A stretch of 64,000 nt of DNA. Source: JBCDCY01 sp039180875 (GTDB taxonomy: Bacteria > Pseudomonadota > Alphaproteobacteria > Rhodobacterales > Rhodobacteraceae). A program made the translations under genes and the position numbers. Every line of letters begins with the position of its first letter. Position 1 is the stretch's first letter. Of the stretch, positions 42,289-51,049 are shown piece after piece. Under the pieces are notes generated by a model that saw only the letters and a list, made by a program, of their open reading frames with translations, did not search any database and had not been told where the DNA came from. The DNA lies in assembly GCA_039180875.1 (NCBI GenBank), contig JBCDCY010000002.1, positions 372,001-436,000 on the forward strand, written 5' to 3'.

Positions 42289-43506
42289 TCAGCCGGACGT
42301 CGCGACGATGCCCGCGTCGAACAGGCTGGCGATCTCGTTAGCCGGCAGCCCTGCGACGTCGGCAAGGATCTCTTCGGTATGCGCGCCGAGAGCCGGGGCG
42401 GGGGCCGGCATCTGGCGCGCTTCGGCCGAGAAGCTCACGGGGCTGCCGGGCATCAGGTAGCGGCCGATGCCGGGCTGCTCGACCTCGGCGAACATCGGGT
42501 TGTCGGTGGAGAGGTCGGGATCCTCCGCCAGGGCCCGGTCGAAGCTGCGGAACTCGGACCAGGTGAGGCCGGCCTTGTCGAAGGCGGCAGCGAAGTCGCC
42601 GACGGTGCGGGCCGCGAACCAGGGGGCGAGGAGGGCGGTGATCTCCACCCGATGCTGCCAGCGCGCGCCTTCCTGGGAGAGATCGGCGCCCAGCCGCTGG
42701 CCGAGGGCGGCCATCTCCTCCGCCATCTCGGTTGCCGCGAGCAGCCCGCGCCACTGCCGCTCCGTCAAGCCGATGACCATCACGCGCCGACCGTCGGCGC
42801 AGAGGAAATCCTGGCCGTAGGCGCCGTAGAGCGCATTGCCGCCCTTGCCGCGCGCCACCCCGTTCACGCTCACCTCGCCGATGATGCCGAGATGGCCGAG
42901 CATGGCGGCGGCCACGTCCTTCAGCGTCAGCTCGACCGACTGGCCCCGGCCGGTTCGCAGGCGGTGCCGCTCCGCCGCCAAAAGGCCGCTCACCGCCATG
43001 TTGCCGGCGATGCAGTCCCAGGCCGGCAGGACGTGGGCGACGGGCTCGCTGCTCCCCTCGGGCCCGGTGGCGTCGGGAAAGCCCACCGCAGGGTTCACCG
43101 TGTAGTCCACCGCCGGCCGGCCGAGGCGGTCGCCGAGCAGGGTCACCATGACCAGGTCCGCGCGCCGGGCGCTGAGGGTCGGGTAATCCATCCAGCCCCG
43201 CACCCGGAGGTTGGTGAGGAAGAGCCCAGCATCGGGGCCGGGCGCGCAGATGATCTCGCTGATGATCTCCCGCCCGCGCTCGGACTTCATGTCGATGGCG
43301 ATGGAGCGCTTACCCTTGTTGAGCCCGGCCCAGAACAGGCTTTGCCCGTCCTTCGTCACCGGCCAGCGATGGTGGTCGAGGCCGCCTTGCAGTCGGTCGA
43401 AGCGAATAACGTCGGCGCCCATCTGGGCGAGTGTCATGCCGGCGAGCGGGATGGCGACGAAGGCCGAGCCCTCGACCACCCGCATGCCGGCAAGCACGCC
43501 CGCCAT
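42289..43506 (-). CDS. mct: Mesaconyl-CoA C1-C4 CoA transferase / 2-methylfumaryl-CoA isomerase
   Basis: A 405-residue family III (CaiB/BaiF) CoA transferase. Its N-terminus, with GMRVVEGSAFVAIPLAGMTL, DVIRFD and FWAGLNKGKRSIAID, matches what I recall of Mct from the 3-hydroxypropionate bicycle closely, more than it matches CaiB or formyl-CoA transferase. Mct moves CoA within one molecule, from the C1 to the C4 carboxyl of mesaconate. ATG 43506 aligns with the family start; GTG 43518 would add four residues. It lies two bases after meh, whose product uses Mct's product. The call rests on motif memory and should be confirmed by phylogeny, since the family is large. Confidence 0.8.
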   Translation of the reverse strand: MAGVLAGMRVVEGSAFVAIPLAGMTLAQMGADVIRFDRLQGGLDHHRWPVTKDGQSLFWAGLNKGKRSIAIDMKSERGREIISEIICAPGPDAGLFLTNLRVRGWMDYPTLSARRADLVMVTLLGDRLGRPAVDYTVNPAVGFPDATGPEGSSEPVAHVLPAWDCIAGNMAVSGLLAAERHRLRTGRGQSVELTLKDVAAAMLGHLGIIGEVSVNGVARGKGGNALYGAYGQDFLCADGRRVMVIGLTERQWRGLLAATEMAEEMAALGQRLGADLSQEGARWQHRVEITALLAPWFAARTVGDFAAAFDKAGLTWSEFRSFDRALAEDPDLSTDNPMFAEVEQPGIGRYLMPGSPVSFSAEARQMPAPAPALGAHTEEILADVAGLPANEIASLFDAGIVATSG

Positions 43507-43508
43507 CC

Positions 43509-44375
43509 TCAGGCCCACACGATCCGGGCCTGCAGGCCCTGGTGTCCGTCGGTCGAGGCGGTGCAGAGCGCGAGCCCGTCATCGTCCGCTGCCAGCCCCA
43601 CCAGGTGCAGGGTCCGGTCGTGAAACATCGGATGCACGCCGCGAAAGCGGAACTGGGCCGGTTGGCGGCCCGCGTGGCGCATCCCGGCCTCCATCAGCAG
43701 CATGGCCTGCATCGGGCCGTGCACCACCAGGCCCGGGTACTTCTCAACCCGTTCCGCGTAGTCGAGGTCGTAGTGGATGCGATGGCCGTTGTAGGTGGCG
43801 GCGGAGAAGCGGAAGAGCCGGACGATCTCCATCGACAGCGGCTCGTCGAACAGCGTCGCCTCCGGCACCGGGATGGGCTTCGGCGGGCTGAAGCTTTTCG
43901 GCAAGGGCAGATAGACCAGGTCCTGGCTCTCCTCGACGCTACCACCGGCCGCGCCGGTGATGCGGTGATGGACCTTGACGAAGACCATGGGCCCGGCCCC
44001 GCCCTGCTTCTCCTCGATGGCCTGGATCTCGGAGCGGCGGCTGAGCGCCTCGCCCACGTGCAGATCGCCGTCAAAGCTGATCTCACCACCAGCCCACATC
44101 CGGCGGCCAAGGTCGATCGGCGGCAGGAAGCGGCCGAGGCGCGGATGGCCGTCGGCCCCGAGGTCGGAAAGGCCGGTGCTCTCCGGAAAGGCCGTCCAGT
44201 GGCTGAGCGGGGGCAGGGGGCTGCCTTCGCTGGCGGACAGGTCGCGATAGATGCCGTGGTCGAGGGCGCCGGCGAGCATTTGCAGAACGGCGCCGGGCAC
44301 AGCACCCGTCCGCTCCTCCACCTTGCCGATCCAGTCGCGGGGATCTTTGCCGACCGCGGTGGTTTCTTGGGGCAT
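43509..44375 (-). CDS. meh: Mesaconyl-C4-CoA hydratase-like (MaoC/FAS1-like dehydratase)
   Basis: A 288-residue double hot-dog enzyme of the MaoC/HTD2-like group that hydrates mesaconyl-C4-CoA to citramalyl-CoA in the 3-hydroxypropionate bicycle. Itaconyl-CoA hydratase is a close relative. The hydratase motif lies in the second domain as FRFSAATYNGHRIHYD, with the Asp and His expected for MaoC folds, followed by LVVHGPMQAMLL. ATG 44375 has GGAGG eight bases upstream. It is two bases from mct, so the pair is one unit. The exact substrate, mesaconyl-C4-CoA or itaconyl-CoA, is judged from the mct neighbour rather than from residues. Confidence 0.78.
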   Translation of the reverse strand: MPQETTAVGKDPRDWIGKVEERTGAVPGAVLQMLAGALDHGIYRDLSASEGSPLPPLSHWTAFPESTGLSDLGADGHPRLGRFLPPIDLGRRMWAGGEISFDGDLHVGEALSRRSEIQAIEEKQGGAGPMVFVKVHHRITGAAGGSVEESQDLVYLPLPKSFSPPKPIPVPEATLFDEPLSMEIVRLFRFSAATYNGHRIHYDLDYAERVEKYPGLVVHGPMQAMLLMEAGMRHAGRQPAQFRFRGVHPMFHDRTLHLVGLAADDDGLALCTASTDGHQGLQARIVWA

Positions 44376-44445
44376 GCGCCCGTCCTCCCTCCATCTGCAT
44401 TAGCAGAGCGGGGGCGGCGCGTATCTCAAAAACGGTGCAGGGTGG

Positions 44446-45684
44446 TCAGGTCGGGCTCCCGGGGGCGGCGGCCCGGCCGCGACGGGCTGCGGCGCTTACC
44501 TGCAGGGCGATGATGATCAGCATCAGCACGAAGCCCCCGGCATAGGGCGCGATCGCGGCCTGGGTGTAGAGCCAGGTGCCGAGGATCGGGCCGAAGACAT
44601 AGCCGCCCGCCATCGCCGCACCGATCATGCCACCGGTCGCCCCCTGTTCCTCCGGCGAGACGGAGAGGGAGGCGCGGCCTTGCAGGCCCGGGATCAATGT
44701 CCCGAAGCCGAGGCCGAAGATGGCGTGGGCGAGCAGAATGCCGGTCTCGCTCGGCCAGGCGATCAGCAGGATGGAGCCGAGGCTGCCAATGCAGGCGCCG
44801 CCCAGGATCAGGCCGCCCGGGCTGAGCTTCAGCGAGGCCAGCGTCGCCTGGGTGACGAACATCACCAGGGCCAGCAAGGCCATCGCCTGGCCGACGCGTC
44901 GGGCCGTGGCGGCGGCATCGAGGGCGTCGATGTCCTGGATGTAGAAGGCGATGGTCTGCTGCACGCTGGAGACCACGACGAAGGCCAGAAGCGTCGAGAT
45001 CAGCGTGAGCCGCAGGCGCCGGTCGGCCGGCGACAGGCTTGGGCGATCGCCGGTGGCCGGGCGCATGGTCTCGGGCAAGCCGAGCGCCGCGGCCACGGCT
45101 GCCAAGAGCGCCAGGGCGGCGATCAGGTAAAGTGGCGCCAGCAGGTCAAAGCCCGACATCGCCCAGGCCAGCGTCGGGCCGAGGATGGCGCCGAGGCCGA
45201 AGGCTGCGCCGATCAGCGCCATGCCGGCCGTGCGCTTCTCCGCTGTCGTGGTATCGGCGATCCAGCCCGCCGCCGCAGGTTGCGCCCCCATGACGGCGAA
45301 GCCGTAGACGATGCGGGCGGCGGCGAGCGCCAGGAACGCGCCGACGCCGATGATCCAGCCGGCCCGCCCGGCCTCCAGCACCAGGGTAAAGACGGTGGTA
45401 GTGATCGCCAGGCCGAGCATTGCGGCGAGGAAGACCGGCCGCCGGCCCCAGCGGTCGCAGCGCTGGCCCCACCAGGGCGCGGCGATCACTGCGGTGACGG
45501 CGGCGAGCGAGATGATCGCGCCCACCATCACCTCCGTCAGCCCGAACTCCCGCGCGATCGGGCCGAGGAGTGCGAAGAGCACGGTCTGGCCCATCGGTAT
45601 CAGCCCCATGCCGGCCAGCAGCACGATCCGCGCGCCGATCATCCGGCCCCGGCCGAGCGGCATATCGCCCGTCGCGTTTGCCAT
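44446..45684 (-). CDS. MFS transporter
   Basis: A 412-residue major facilitator with about 12 membrane helices. The loop between helices 2 and 3, WWGQRCDRWGRRPVFL, carries the family DRxGRR motif, and a drug/efflux-like region GAILGPTLAW follows in helix 5. It looks like a tetracycline- or multidrug-type proton antiporter (DHA1), but the cargo is unknown. ATG 45684 has GGAGGAG upstream; the longer frame adds 17 residues without support. It lies 70 bases upstream of meh and 97 bases downstream of the Anbu gene, in a long leftward run, so it may be shared or independent. Confidence 0.88.
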   Translation of the reverse strand: MANATGDMPLGRGRMIGARIVLLAGMGLIPMGQTVLFALLGPIAREFGLTEVMVGAIISLAAVTAVIAAPWWGQRCDRWGRRPVFLAAMLGLAITTTVFTLVLEAGRAGWIIGVGAFLALAAARIVYGFAVMGAQPAAAGWIADTTTAEKRTAGMALIGAAFGLGAILGPTLAWAMSGFDLLAPLYLIAALALLAAVAAALGLPETMRPATGDRPSLSPADRRLRLTLISTLLAFVVVSSVQQTIAFYIQDIDALDAAATARRVGQAMALLALVMFVTQATLASLKLSPGGLILGGACIGSLGSILLIAWPSETGILLAHAIFGLGFGTLIPGLQGRASLSVSPEEQGATGGMIGAAMAGGYVFGPILGTWLYTQAAIAPYAGGFVLMLIIIALQVSAAARRGRAAAPGSPT

Positions 45685-45781
45685 TGCCTGCTCCTCCCAC
45701 CCTCGGATCGCCGCTGTCATAGCCGACATTTTCACTCAAGATTAGCGCAGCGATCCGTCGCGACAAAGCCGGCGGCGCGTC

Positions 45782-46525
45782 TCAAGGCGCAGGCGGCAGC
45801 TCGAAATCCGGCAACTGATCGAAGGCCGCCCGCAGCGCCTCCCCCCAGCGTTTCGAGATGGTGTCGTAGTAGGGATCGTCGAGCTCGATCCGTCCGGAGG
45901 GGCCGGGGCCGAAGGTCTCCGTCTCGTAGACCTGATAGTCGATCGGCGGGCCGACGGAGAGGTTGGCCTTGATGGTGGAATCGAAGCTCACCAGCAGCAG
46001 CTTCACCGCCGCGGCATAGGACATCTCGGTGTCGAAGGCGCGCACCAGGATCGGCTTGCCGTACTTCGCCTCGCCGATCTGGAAGAACGGATTGTCGCCC
46101 GAGGCCTCGATGAAATTTCCCTCCGGATAGATCAGGAACAACCGCGGCGGCCCGCCCTTGATCTGACCGCCGAGGATCAGGGTGCCGGCAAAGCTCGACT
46201 CGGCCGTCGCACCGTTCTGGGTCGAGGCCTCGATCACGTCGCGCAGGGTGCGCCCGACCTCCTGCGCGGTCTGAAACATCGACGGCGCCGTCAGGATCCA
46301 GGGATTGCGATCCTCCTGCAGCTTGGTGCGCTCTTCGATCATGCTGACCACGGCCTGGGTGGTGGCCAGGTTGCCGGCGGTCATCAGGGCGATGAAGCGC
46401 TCCCCCGGCACGCACCAGGTGTGCATTTTCTTGACGGTGGAGATGTTGTCGACGCCGGCGTTCGTCCTGGTGTCGGACATGAACACCAGGCCCTGGCGAA
46501 GTTGCAGGCCAATGCAATACGTCAT
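45782..46525 (-). CDS. Anbu, bacterial proteasome-like beta subunit
   Basis: A 247-residue Ntn hydrolase of the Anbu group (COG3484), a relative of HslV and proteasome beta subunits. Removal of Met1 would expose Thr2 as nucleophile (MTYCIG), and the supporting residues Asp18 in SDTRTNAG and Lys32/Lys33 are in place. Anbu forms large helical or ring assemblies in the cytoplasm; its physiological substrate is still unsettled. The three upstream genes (ATP-grasp, alpha-E, transglutaminase) are its known constant companions. ATG 46525 is separated from the transglutaminase stop by 45 bases. Confidence 0.93.
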   Translation of the reverse strand: MTYCIGLQLRQGLVFMSDTRTNAGVDNISTVKKMHTWCVPGERFIALMTAGNLATTQAVVSMIEERTKLQEDRNPWILTAPSMFQTAQEVGRTLRDVIEASTQNGATAESSFAGTLILGGQIKGGPPRLFLIYPEGNFIEASGDNPFFQIGEAKYGKPILVRAFDTEMSYAAAVKLLLVSFDSTIKANLSVGPPIDYQVYETETFGPGPSGRIELDDPYYDTISKRWGEALRAAFDQLPDFELPPAP

Positions 46526-46570
46526 CGCGCGATCGGGCTTTCCCTGGGGCTGCGGCGCCGGCAGCGTCCC

Positions 46571-47371
46571 TTATTGTTGCTGCACCCGCAAGGTCACGTG
46601 CAGATCCTCCGCCCCCATGCCGAAGCGCAGGCCGTGCACCGGAGCGGCGCCGCGGTAGTCGAGGCCGGTCGCCACCCGGACGTAGCGCGCATCCGGCGAG
46701 ATGGCGTTGGAGACGTCGAAGCCCACCCAGCCGAGGCTCGGCACATGGGCCTCGGCCCAGGCGTGGCTCGCGTCCTGCTCGACCCGGTCCTGCAGCATCA
46801 GATAGCCGCTGACATAGCGCGCCGGATAGCCGAGGAGGCGCGCGGCGGCGAGGAAGACGTGGGCGTGGTCCTGGCAGACGCCGTGGCCCGCCTCCAGCAC
46901 CGCCTCGCTCGAGAGGTCGGTGTCGGTCTGCTCGGTGGAGTAGGGGGCGGCCTCGAGGATCCGCGCGGAGAGGCCGTGCAGCCGATCGAGATGGTTCTTG
47001 ATCTCGGCAAGCCCCTTGATCAGCGCCCGGACATGGGGCCCGGCGCGAGTCCGGTCGGTCGCCTGCTCGAAAAGCCAGAGCGGCACGAAACCGGCGTGCC
47101 GACCGATGACGCCATGGCGATCCTCGGTCTCGACCTCACCGGTGCACTCGACGGTGATCTCCGTCCGGCCCTCCTCGAACTCCACCAGATCGACGGCGTT
47201 GGCGTGCTCGTCCTCGAACCGCACATGGGCCTGGCCGCCTTCGATATCGATCCGCCAGTCCAGCACCTCCTGCCCGTGGCGCGATTTCGGCCGCAGGCGG
47301 AGCTGTTGCAGGCCGGCCTGGACCGGCTCCTCGAAGGCGTAGCGGGTGGCATGGGCGATCCTCAGGCGCAT
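46571..47371 (-). CDS. Transglutaminase-like cysteine protease-fold protein
   Basis: A 266-residue protein with a bacterial transglutaminase N-terminal beta domain (residues 1-80) and a catalytic core. The triad can be placed as Cys166 in GHGVCQDHA, His203 in SHAWAE and Asp219 in GFDVSN. Such enzymes may cleave or link peptide or isopeptide bonds. There is no signal peptide, so it should act in the cytoplasm. It lies three bases downstream of the alpha-E gene, in the Anbu operon. Families of this kind are predicted to act on peptides made by the ATP-grasp protein. Confidence 0.92.
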   Translation of the reverse strand: MRLRIAHATRYAFEEPVQAGLQQLRLRPKSRHGQEVLDWRIDIEGGQAHVRFEDEHANAVDLVEFEEGRTEITVECTGEVETEDRHGVIGRHAGFVPLWLFEQATDRTRAGPHVRALIKGLAEIKNHLDRLHGLSARILEAAPYSTEQTDTDLSSEAVLEAGHGVCQDHAHVFLAAARLLGYPARYVSGYLMLQDRVEQDASHAWAEAHVPSLGWVGFDVSNAISPDARYVRVATGLDYRGAAPVHGLRFGMGAEDLHVTLRVQQQ

Positions 47372-47374
47372 AGC

Positions 47375-48316
47375 TCAGGCGATGAACCGATAGTCACGTT
47401 CGATCTGCTGGCCGAGGGCCGCATTCTCCCGCAGGAAGTCGCTGATGAACTCGTGCAGGCCCAGGTCGAAGATCTCCTCGATCTCGCGGTCGGCGAAGTG
47501 GCGCATCGTGCTCTCCGCCAGGTCGTGGCACGGGAGGCGGGCGGCGTACTGCCGTTCCAGATAGCCGAGATTGTCGACGATCTTGGAATAGCAGAACGCG
47601 AGGGAGCGCGGCACCCTCCGATCAAGGATCAGGAAATGCGCGATGCCGCGGGGATTGGTCTCCCCCTCATGGATGGTCTGGTAGGCCCGGACGGAGGAGG
47701 TGGCGCGCAGGATCGTCTCCCACTGCACGTTGTCGGTCATCCGGCCCACGTGGCTGACCGAGGGCAAGAGGATGTAGTACTTCACGTGCAGGATGCGGGC
47801 GGTGTTGTCGGCCCGCTCGAAGAAGGTGCCGATGCGGGCGAAGTCGTAGGTGTCGTTGCGCAGCATGGTGCCGTGCAATGCCCCCCGGACGAAGGCGGTG
47901 CGCTGGCGGATGGTCTGCAGCACCTCGGGCAGCTCACGGTCGCGGATCGGCCGGGCCAGCCGCTCCTTCAAGACCATGTAGCATTCGTTCACCGCCTCCC
48001 AGACCTCGCGGGTGAGCGCGGTGCGCACCATGCGGGCGTTGTTGCGCGCCGCCTCTACCGCGGCGAGGACGGAGCCCGGGTTGGTCTTCTCCCGCAGGAG
48101 GAAGTCGATGACCTTGCCACCGTCGAAGCTGTCGTGGCGCTGGCGAAAGGGTTCCTCGAGCCCGGTGGAGATCAGGATCGAGGTCCATTCGCTCTCCGCC
48201 GCGCTCGAGCGGGTGAGCGCAATGCGCAGCCCCGCGTCGATCATCCGGGCGGTGTTTTCGCTGCGCTCCAGATAGCGGAACATCCAGAAGAGCCCGCCGG
48301 CGGTCTTGCCGAGCAT
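47375..48316 (-). CDS. Alpha-E domain protein (DUF403)
   Basis: A 313-residue all-alpha protein of the alpha-E (DUF403) family. Family features are the start LGKTAGGLFWMFRYLERSENTARM and the ENAALGQQIERDYRFIA end. Its biochemical role is unknown; it always accompanies circularly permuted ATP-grasp proteins, so it is likely a partner or a substrate carrier. ATG 48316 is chosen from this N-terminus and lies four bases after the ATP-grasp stop. The longer frame upstream is not conserved. Confidence 0.9.
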   Translation of the reverse strand: MLGKTAGGLFWMFRYLERSENTARMIDAGLRIALTRSSAAESEWTSILISTGLEEPFRQRHDSFDGGKVIDFLLREKTNPGSVLAAVEAARNNARMVRTALTREVWEAVNECYMVLKERLARPIRDRELPEVLQTIRQRTAFVRGALHGTMLRNDTYDFARIGTFFERADNTARILHVKYYILLPSVSHVGRMTDNVQWETILRATSSVRAYQTIHEGETNPRGIAHFLILDRRVPRSLAFCYSKIVDNLGYLERQYAARLPCHDLAESTMRHFADREIEEIFDLGLHEFISDFLRENAALGQQIERDYRFIA

Positions 48317-48320
48317 GGCG

Positions 48321-49748
48321 CTATTCCTCCAGCACCCAGGTGTCCTTGGTGCCGCCACCCTGGCTCGAGTTGACGACGAGCGAGCCCTTCTTCAGCGCCA
48401 CCCGGGTGAGGCCGCCGGGGGTGATGTCGATGCGGTCGGGCCCCACCAGGACGAAGGGCCGGAGGTCGACATGGCGTGGCGCGAGCCCGGCCTTGGTCAG
48501 GATCGGCACGGTAGAGAGCGCCAGCGTCGGCTGGGCGATATAGTTGCCCGGCCGTGCCTCGAGCTTCTTGCGGAACTCGGCGATCTCCTTCTTGCTCGCG
48601 GCCGGCCCCACCAACATGCCGTAGCCGCCGGAGCCGTGCACCTCCTTCACCACCAGCTCCGGCAGGTTGTCGAGGACGTAGGCCAGCGCTTCCCTTTCCG
48701 AACAGCGCCAGGTTGGCACGTTCTTCAGGATGGCCTTCTCGCCGGTGTAGAACTCCACGATCTCCGGGATGTAGGAGTAGATCGCCTTGTCGTCGGCGAT
48801 CCCGGTGCCGGGGGCGTTGGCGATGGTGATGCCGCCGGCGCGGTAGATGTCGAGGATGCCGGGCACGCCGAGAACGGAGTTCGGGTTGAAGTTCAGCGGA
48901 TCTAGAAAGTCGTCGTCGACCCGCCGGTAGAGCACGTCGATCGGCTGAAAGCCACGGGTCGTGCGCATCGCCACCCGGCCGTTCACCACCCGCAGGTCGT
49001 GGCCCTCCACCAACTCCGCGTTCATCTGGTCGGCGAGGAAGGCGTGCTCGTAGTAGGCGGAGTTGTGGATGCCCGGCGTCAGCACCGCGATGGTCGGGCT
49101 GCCGGCGGAGGCGGGCGGGGCGCAGGCGCCGAGGGAGCGGCGCAGCATCCTCGGATAATCGCTCACCCGCTGCACTTTGATCTGGGAGAAGAGCTCCGGG
49201 AACATGTGCAGCATCGTCTCCCGGTTCTCCAGCATGTAGGAAACGCCGGAGGGGGTGCGTGCGTTGTCCTCGAGCACGAAGAACTCGTTCTCCCCCGTCC
49301 GCACCAGATCGGTGCCCACCACATGGGTGTAGACGTCGCGGGGGGGCGAGACGCCGACCATCAGCGGCAGGAAGGCGGCGTTCCGGGCGATCATCTCGGC
49401 CGGGATGCGGCCGGAGCGGATGATTTCCTGGCGATGGTAGATGTCGTGCAGGAAGGCGTTGATCGCCTGGACCCGCTGGCGGATGCCGCGTTCGAGCCGG
49501 GTCCATTCCTTGGCCGACAGGATGCGGGGCAACAGATCGAAGGGGATCAGCCGCTCCGCCGCCTCCTCCCGCCCGTAGACGTTGAAGGTGATCCCCGTGA
49601 GGCGGAAGAGCGCTTCGGCCTCCGCCGATTTGAGCGACAGCCGGCTCGAGTCCTCCTCCGCCAGCCAGTCGGCGTAGGCGCGATAGGGCTCCCGCGCCTG
49701 GCCGCCCGGCTGCTGCATTTCGTCGAAGAAGCGGGCTGGGACGTCCAT
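48321..49748 (-). CDS. Circularly permuted ATP-grasp type 2 protein
   Basis: A 475-residue protein of the circularly permuted ATP-grasp family (DUF404/DUF407), predicted to form peptide-like amide bonds with ATP. Recognisable blocks are GITFNVYGREEAAERLIPFDLLPRI, DNARTPSGVSYMLENR, VVKEVHGSGGYGMLVGP (the nucleotide-binding glycine-rich segment) and the end VVNSSQGGGTKDTWVLEE. It is the first gene of the Anbu operon and should be expressed from a promoter in the 217 bases shared with tRNA-Trp. Its product is unknown. Confidence 0.92.
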   Translation of the reverse strand: MDVPARFFDEMQQPGGQAREPYRAYADWLAEEDSSRLSLKSAEAEALFRLTGITFNVYGREEAAERLIPFDLLPRILSAKEWTRLERGIRQRVQAINAFLHDIYHRQEIIRSGRIPAEMIARNAAFLPLMVGVSPPRDVYTHVVGTDLVRTGENEFFVLEDNARTPSGVSYMLENRETMLHMFPELFSQIKVQRVSDYPRMLRRSLGACAPPASAGSPTIAVLTPGIHNSAYYEHAFLADQMNAELVEGHDLRVVNGRVAMRTTRGFQPIDVLYRRVDDDFLDPLNFNPNSVLGVPGILDIYRAGGITIANAPGTGIADDKAIYSYIPEIVEFYTGEKAILKNVPTWRCSEREALAYVLDNLPELVVKEVHGSGGYGMLVGPAASKKEIAEFRKKLEARPGNYIAQPTLALSTVPILTKAGLAPRHVDLRPFVLVGPDRIDITPGGLTRVALKKGSLVVNSSQGGGTKDTWVLEE

Positions 49749-49965
49749 GGTGCGACCTTAGCGCGGCCCGCGGGCGATACAAATCTTCCCTGGTGCGAAG
49801 CGGACCTCGTTGGGCGCAGGTGCTGAAGGGCGCGGCAGCTGCACGCTTCTTGAGCGGATCGCGCCCACCTCAGGCATTGCGCCGAATGGGACGCGCCGCT
49901 AAGTACGCGCGCAGGCGATCGGACTGGCGGCGGTAGCGTCGCCGTGCGGACGCCGCGGGCGACCT

Positions 49966-50041
49966 AGGGGTATAGCTCAGTTGGTAGAGCATCGGTCTCC
50001 AAAACCGAGGGTCGGGGGTTCGAGTCCCTCTGCCCCTGCCA
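49966..50041 (+). tRNA. tRNA-Trp (anticodon CCA)
   Basis: A 76-base cloverleaf. The acceptor stem AGGGGTA pairs with TGCCCCT with one G-U pair, the anticodon stem TCGGT/ACCGA holds the loop CTCCAAA, and the T-arm carries TTCGAGT. CCA is encoded. It lies immediately before secE, its usual place in proteobacteria. Confidence 0.97.
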
Positions 50042-50070
50042 GGCCGCAACGCGAGGGGTAAGGAGCGAAG

Positions 50071-50268
50071 ATGGCCATCAGCAATCCGTTTCAGTTCATG
50101 CAGCAGGTGCGGGCCGAGGTCGCCAAGGTCGTCTGGCCGACCCGGCGCGAGACGTTGCTGACGACGGTCATGGTCGTGATCATGTCGGCGCTCGCGGCGG
50201 TGTTCTTCTTTCTGATCGACCAGATCATCGGCCTGGGGCTTGAGCTGATCCTGAGCATTAGCGCTTGA
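50071..50268 (+). CDS. secE: Preprotein translocase subunit SecE
   Basis: SecE, 65 residues, clamps the SecY channel in the inner membrane. It is the short single-helix form, with the conserved cytoplasmic KVVWPTRRET stretch followed by one membrane helix. ATG 50071 has AAGGAG eight bases upstream. It starts the secE-nusG-rplKA unit after tRNA-Trp. Confidence 0.96.
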   Translation: MAISNPFQFMQQVRAEVAKVVWPTRRETLLTTVMVVIMSALAAVFFFLIDQIIGLGLELILSISA

Positions 50269-50419
50269 ACCCCGATCGGTGAGTGAATAGACACCGCAGT
50301 CCTCGCTGACATGGCGCATCGTGATTCGCCGTGCATAGGCATGTGTTTCCGACGGAGACGGCCCCTGCACGGCACATGAGCCTGTGATCAGCGATGCGGC
50401 CGGAAGGAAGTCCACGACC

Positions 50420-50953
50420 ATGACGAAGCGCTGGTATCCAGTCCACGTGCTCTCGAACTTCGAGAAAAAGGTGGCCGAGGCCATCCGCGACTCGGTGGAG
50501 AAAGAGGGTCTGGGCGAGGAGATCGAAGAGGTCCTGGTGCCGACCGAGGACGTGATCGAGCTCCGCCGCGGTAAGAAGGTCCAGACCGAGCGCCGCTTCA
50601 TGCCGGGCTACGTCCTGGTGAAGATGGAGATGACCGATCCCGCCTACCACCTGGTCAGCCAGACCAGCCGGGTGACCGGTTTTCTCGGCCCCAAAGGCAA
50701 GCCGACGCCGATCCCGGACTCCGAGGTTGCGCGTCTGCTGAACAAGGTGGAGGAGGGAGCGGAACGTCCGCGCCCGCTCATCACCTTCCAGGTGGGCGAG
50801 CAGGTGAGGGTGACCGACGGGCCGTTCGAGAGCTTCACTGGGATGGTGGAGGAGGTGGACGAGGACAACGCCCGCCTCAAGGTCACCGTGTCGATCTTCG
50901 GGCGCGCGACGCCCGTCGAGTTGGAATACGCCCAGGTCCAGAAGGGGGCCTGA
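50420..50953 (+). CDS. nusG: Transcription termination/antitermination protein NusG
   Basis: NusG, 177 residues, binds RNA polymerase and links it to Rho or to ribosomal protein S10. The NGN domain begins at RWYPVHVLSNFEKKVA and the KOW domain contains VRVTDGPFESFTGMVEEVD. Length is normal with ATG 50420; the longer frame starts at a GTG 12 codons earlier and is less likely. The 151-base gap after secE is longer than usual but shows no extra gene. Confidence 0.96.
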   Translation: MTKRWYPVHVLSNFEKKVAEAIRDSVEKEGLGEEIEEVLVPTEDVIELRRGKKVQTERRFMPGYVLVKMEMTDPAYHLVSQTSRVTGFLGPKGKPTPIPDSEVARLLNKVEEGAERPRPLITFQVGEQVRVTDGPFESFTGMVEEVDEDNARLKVTVSIFGRATPVELEYAQVQKGA

Positions 50954-51049
50954 GCGCTTGCGCGTGGGAGGCGGGCCTACGGGCCTCAGCCGCACCACTT
51001 AACCAAGGCCCTGCCCGCGGGTAGGGGGTGAAAGCAGGAGGACGCCGTC

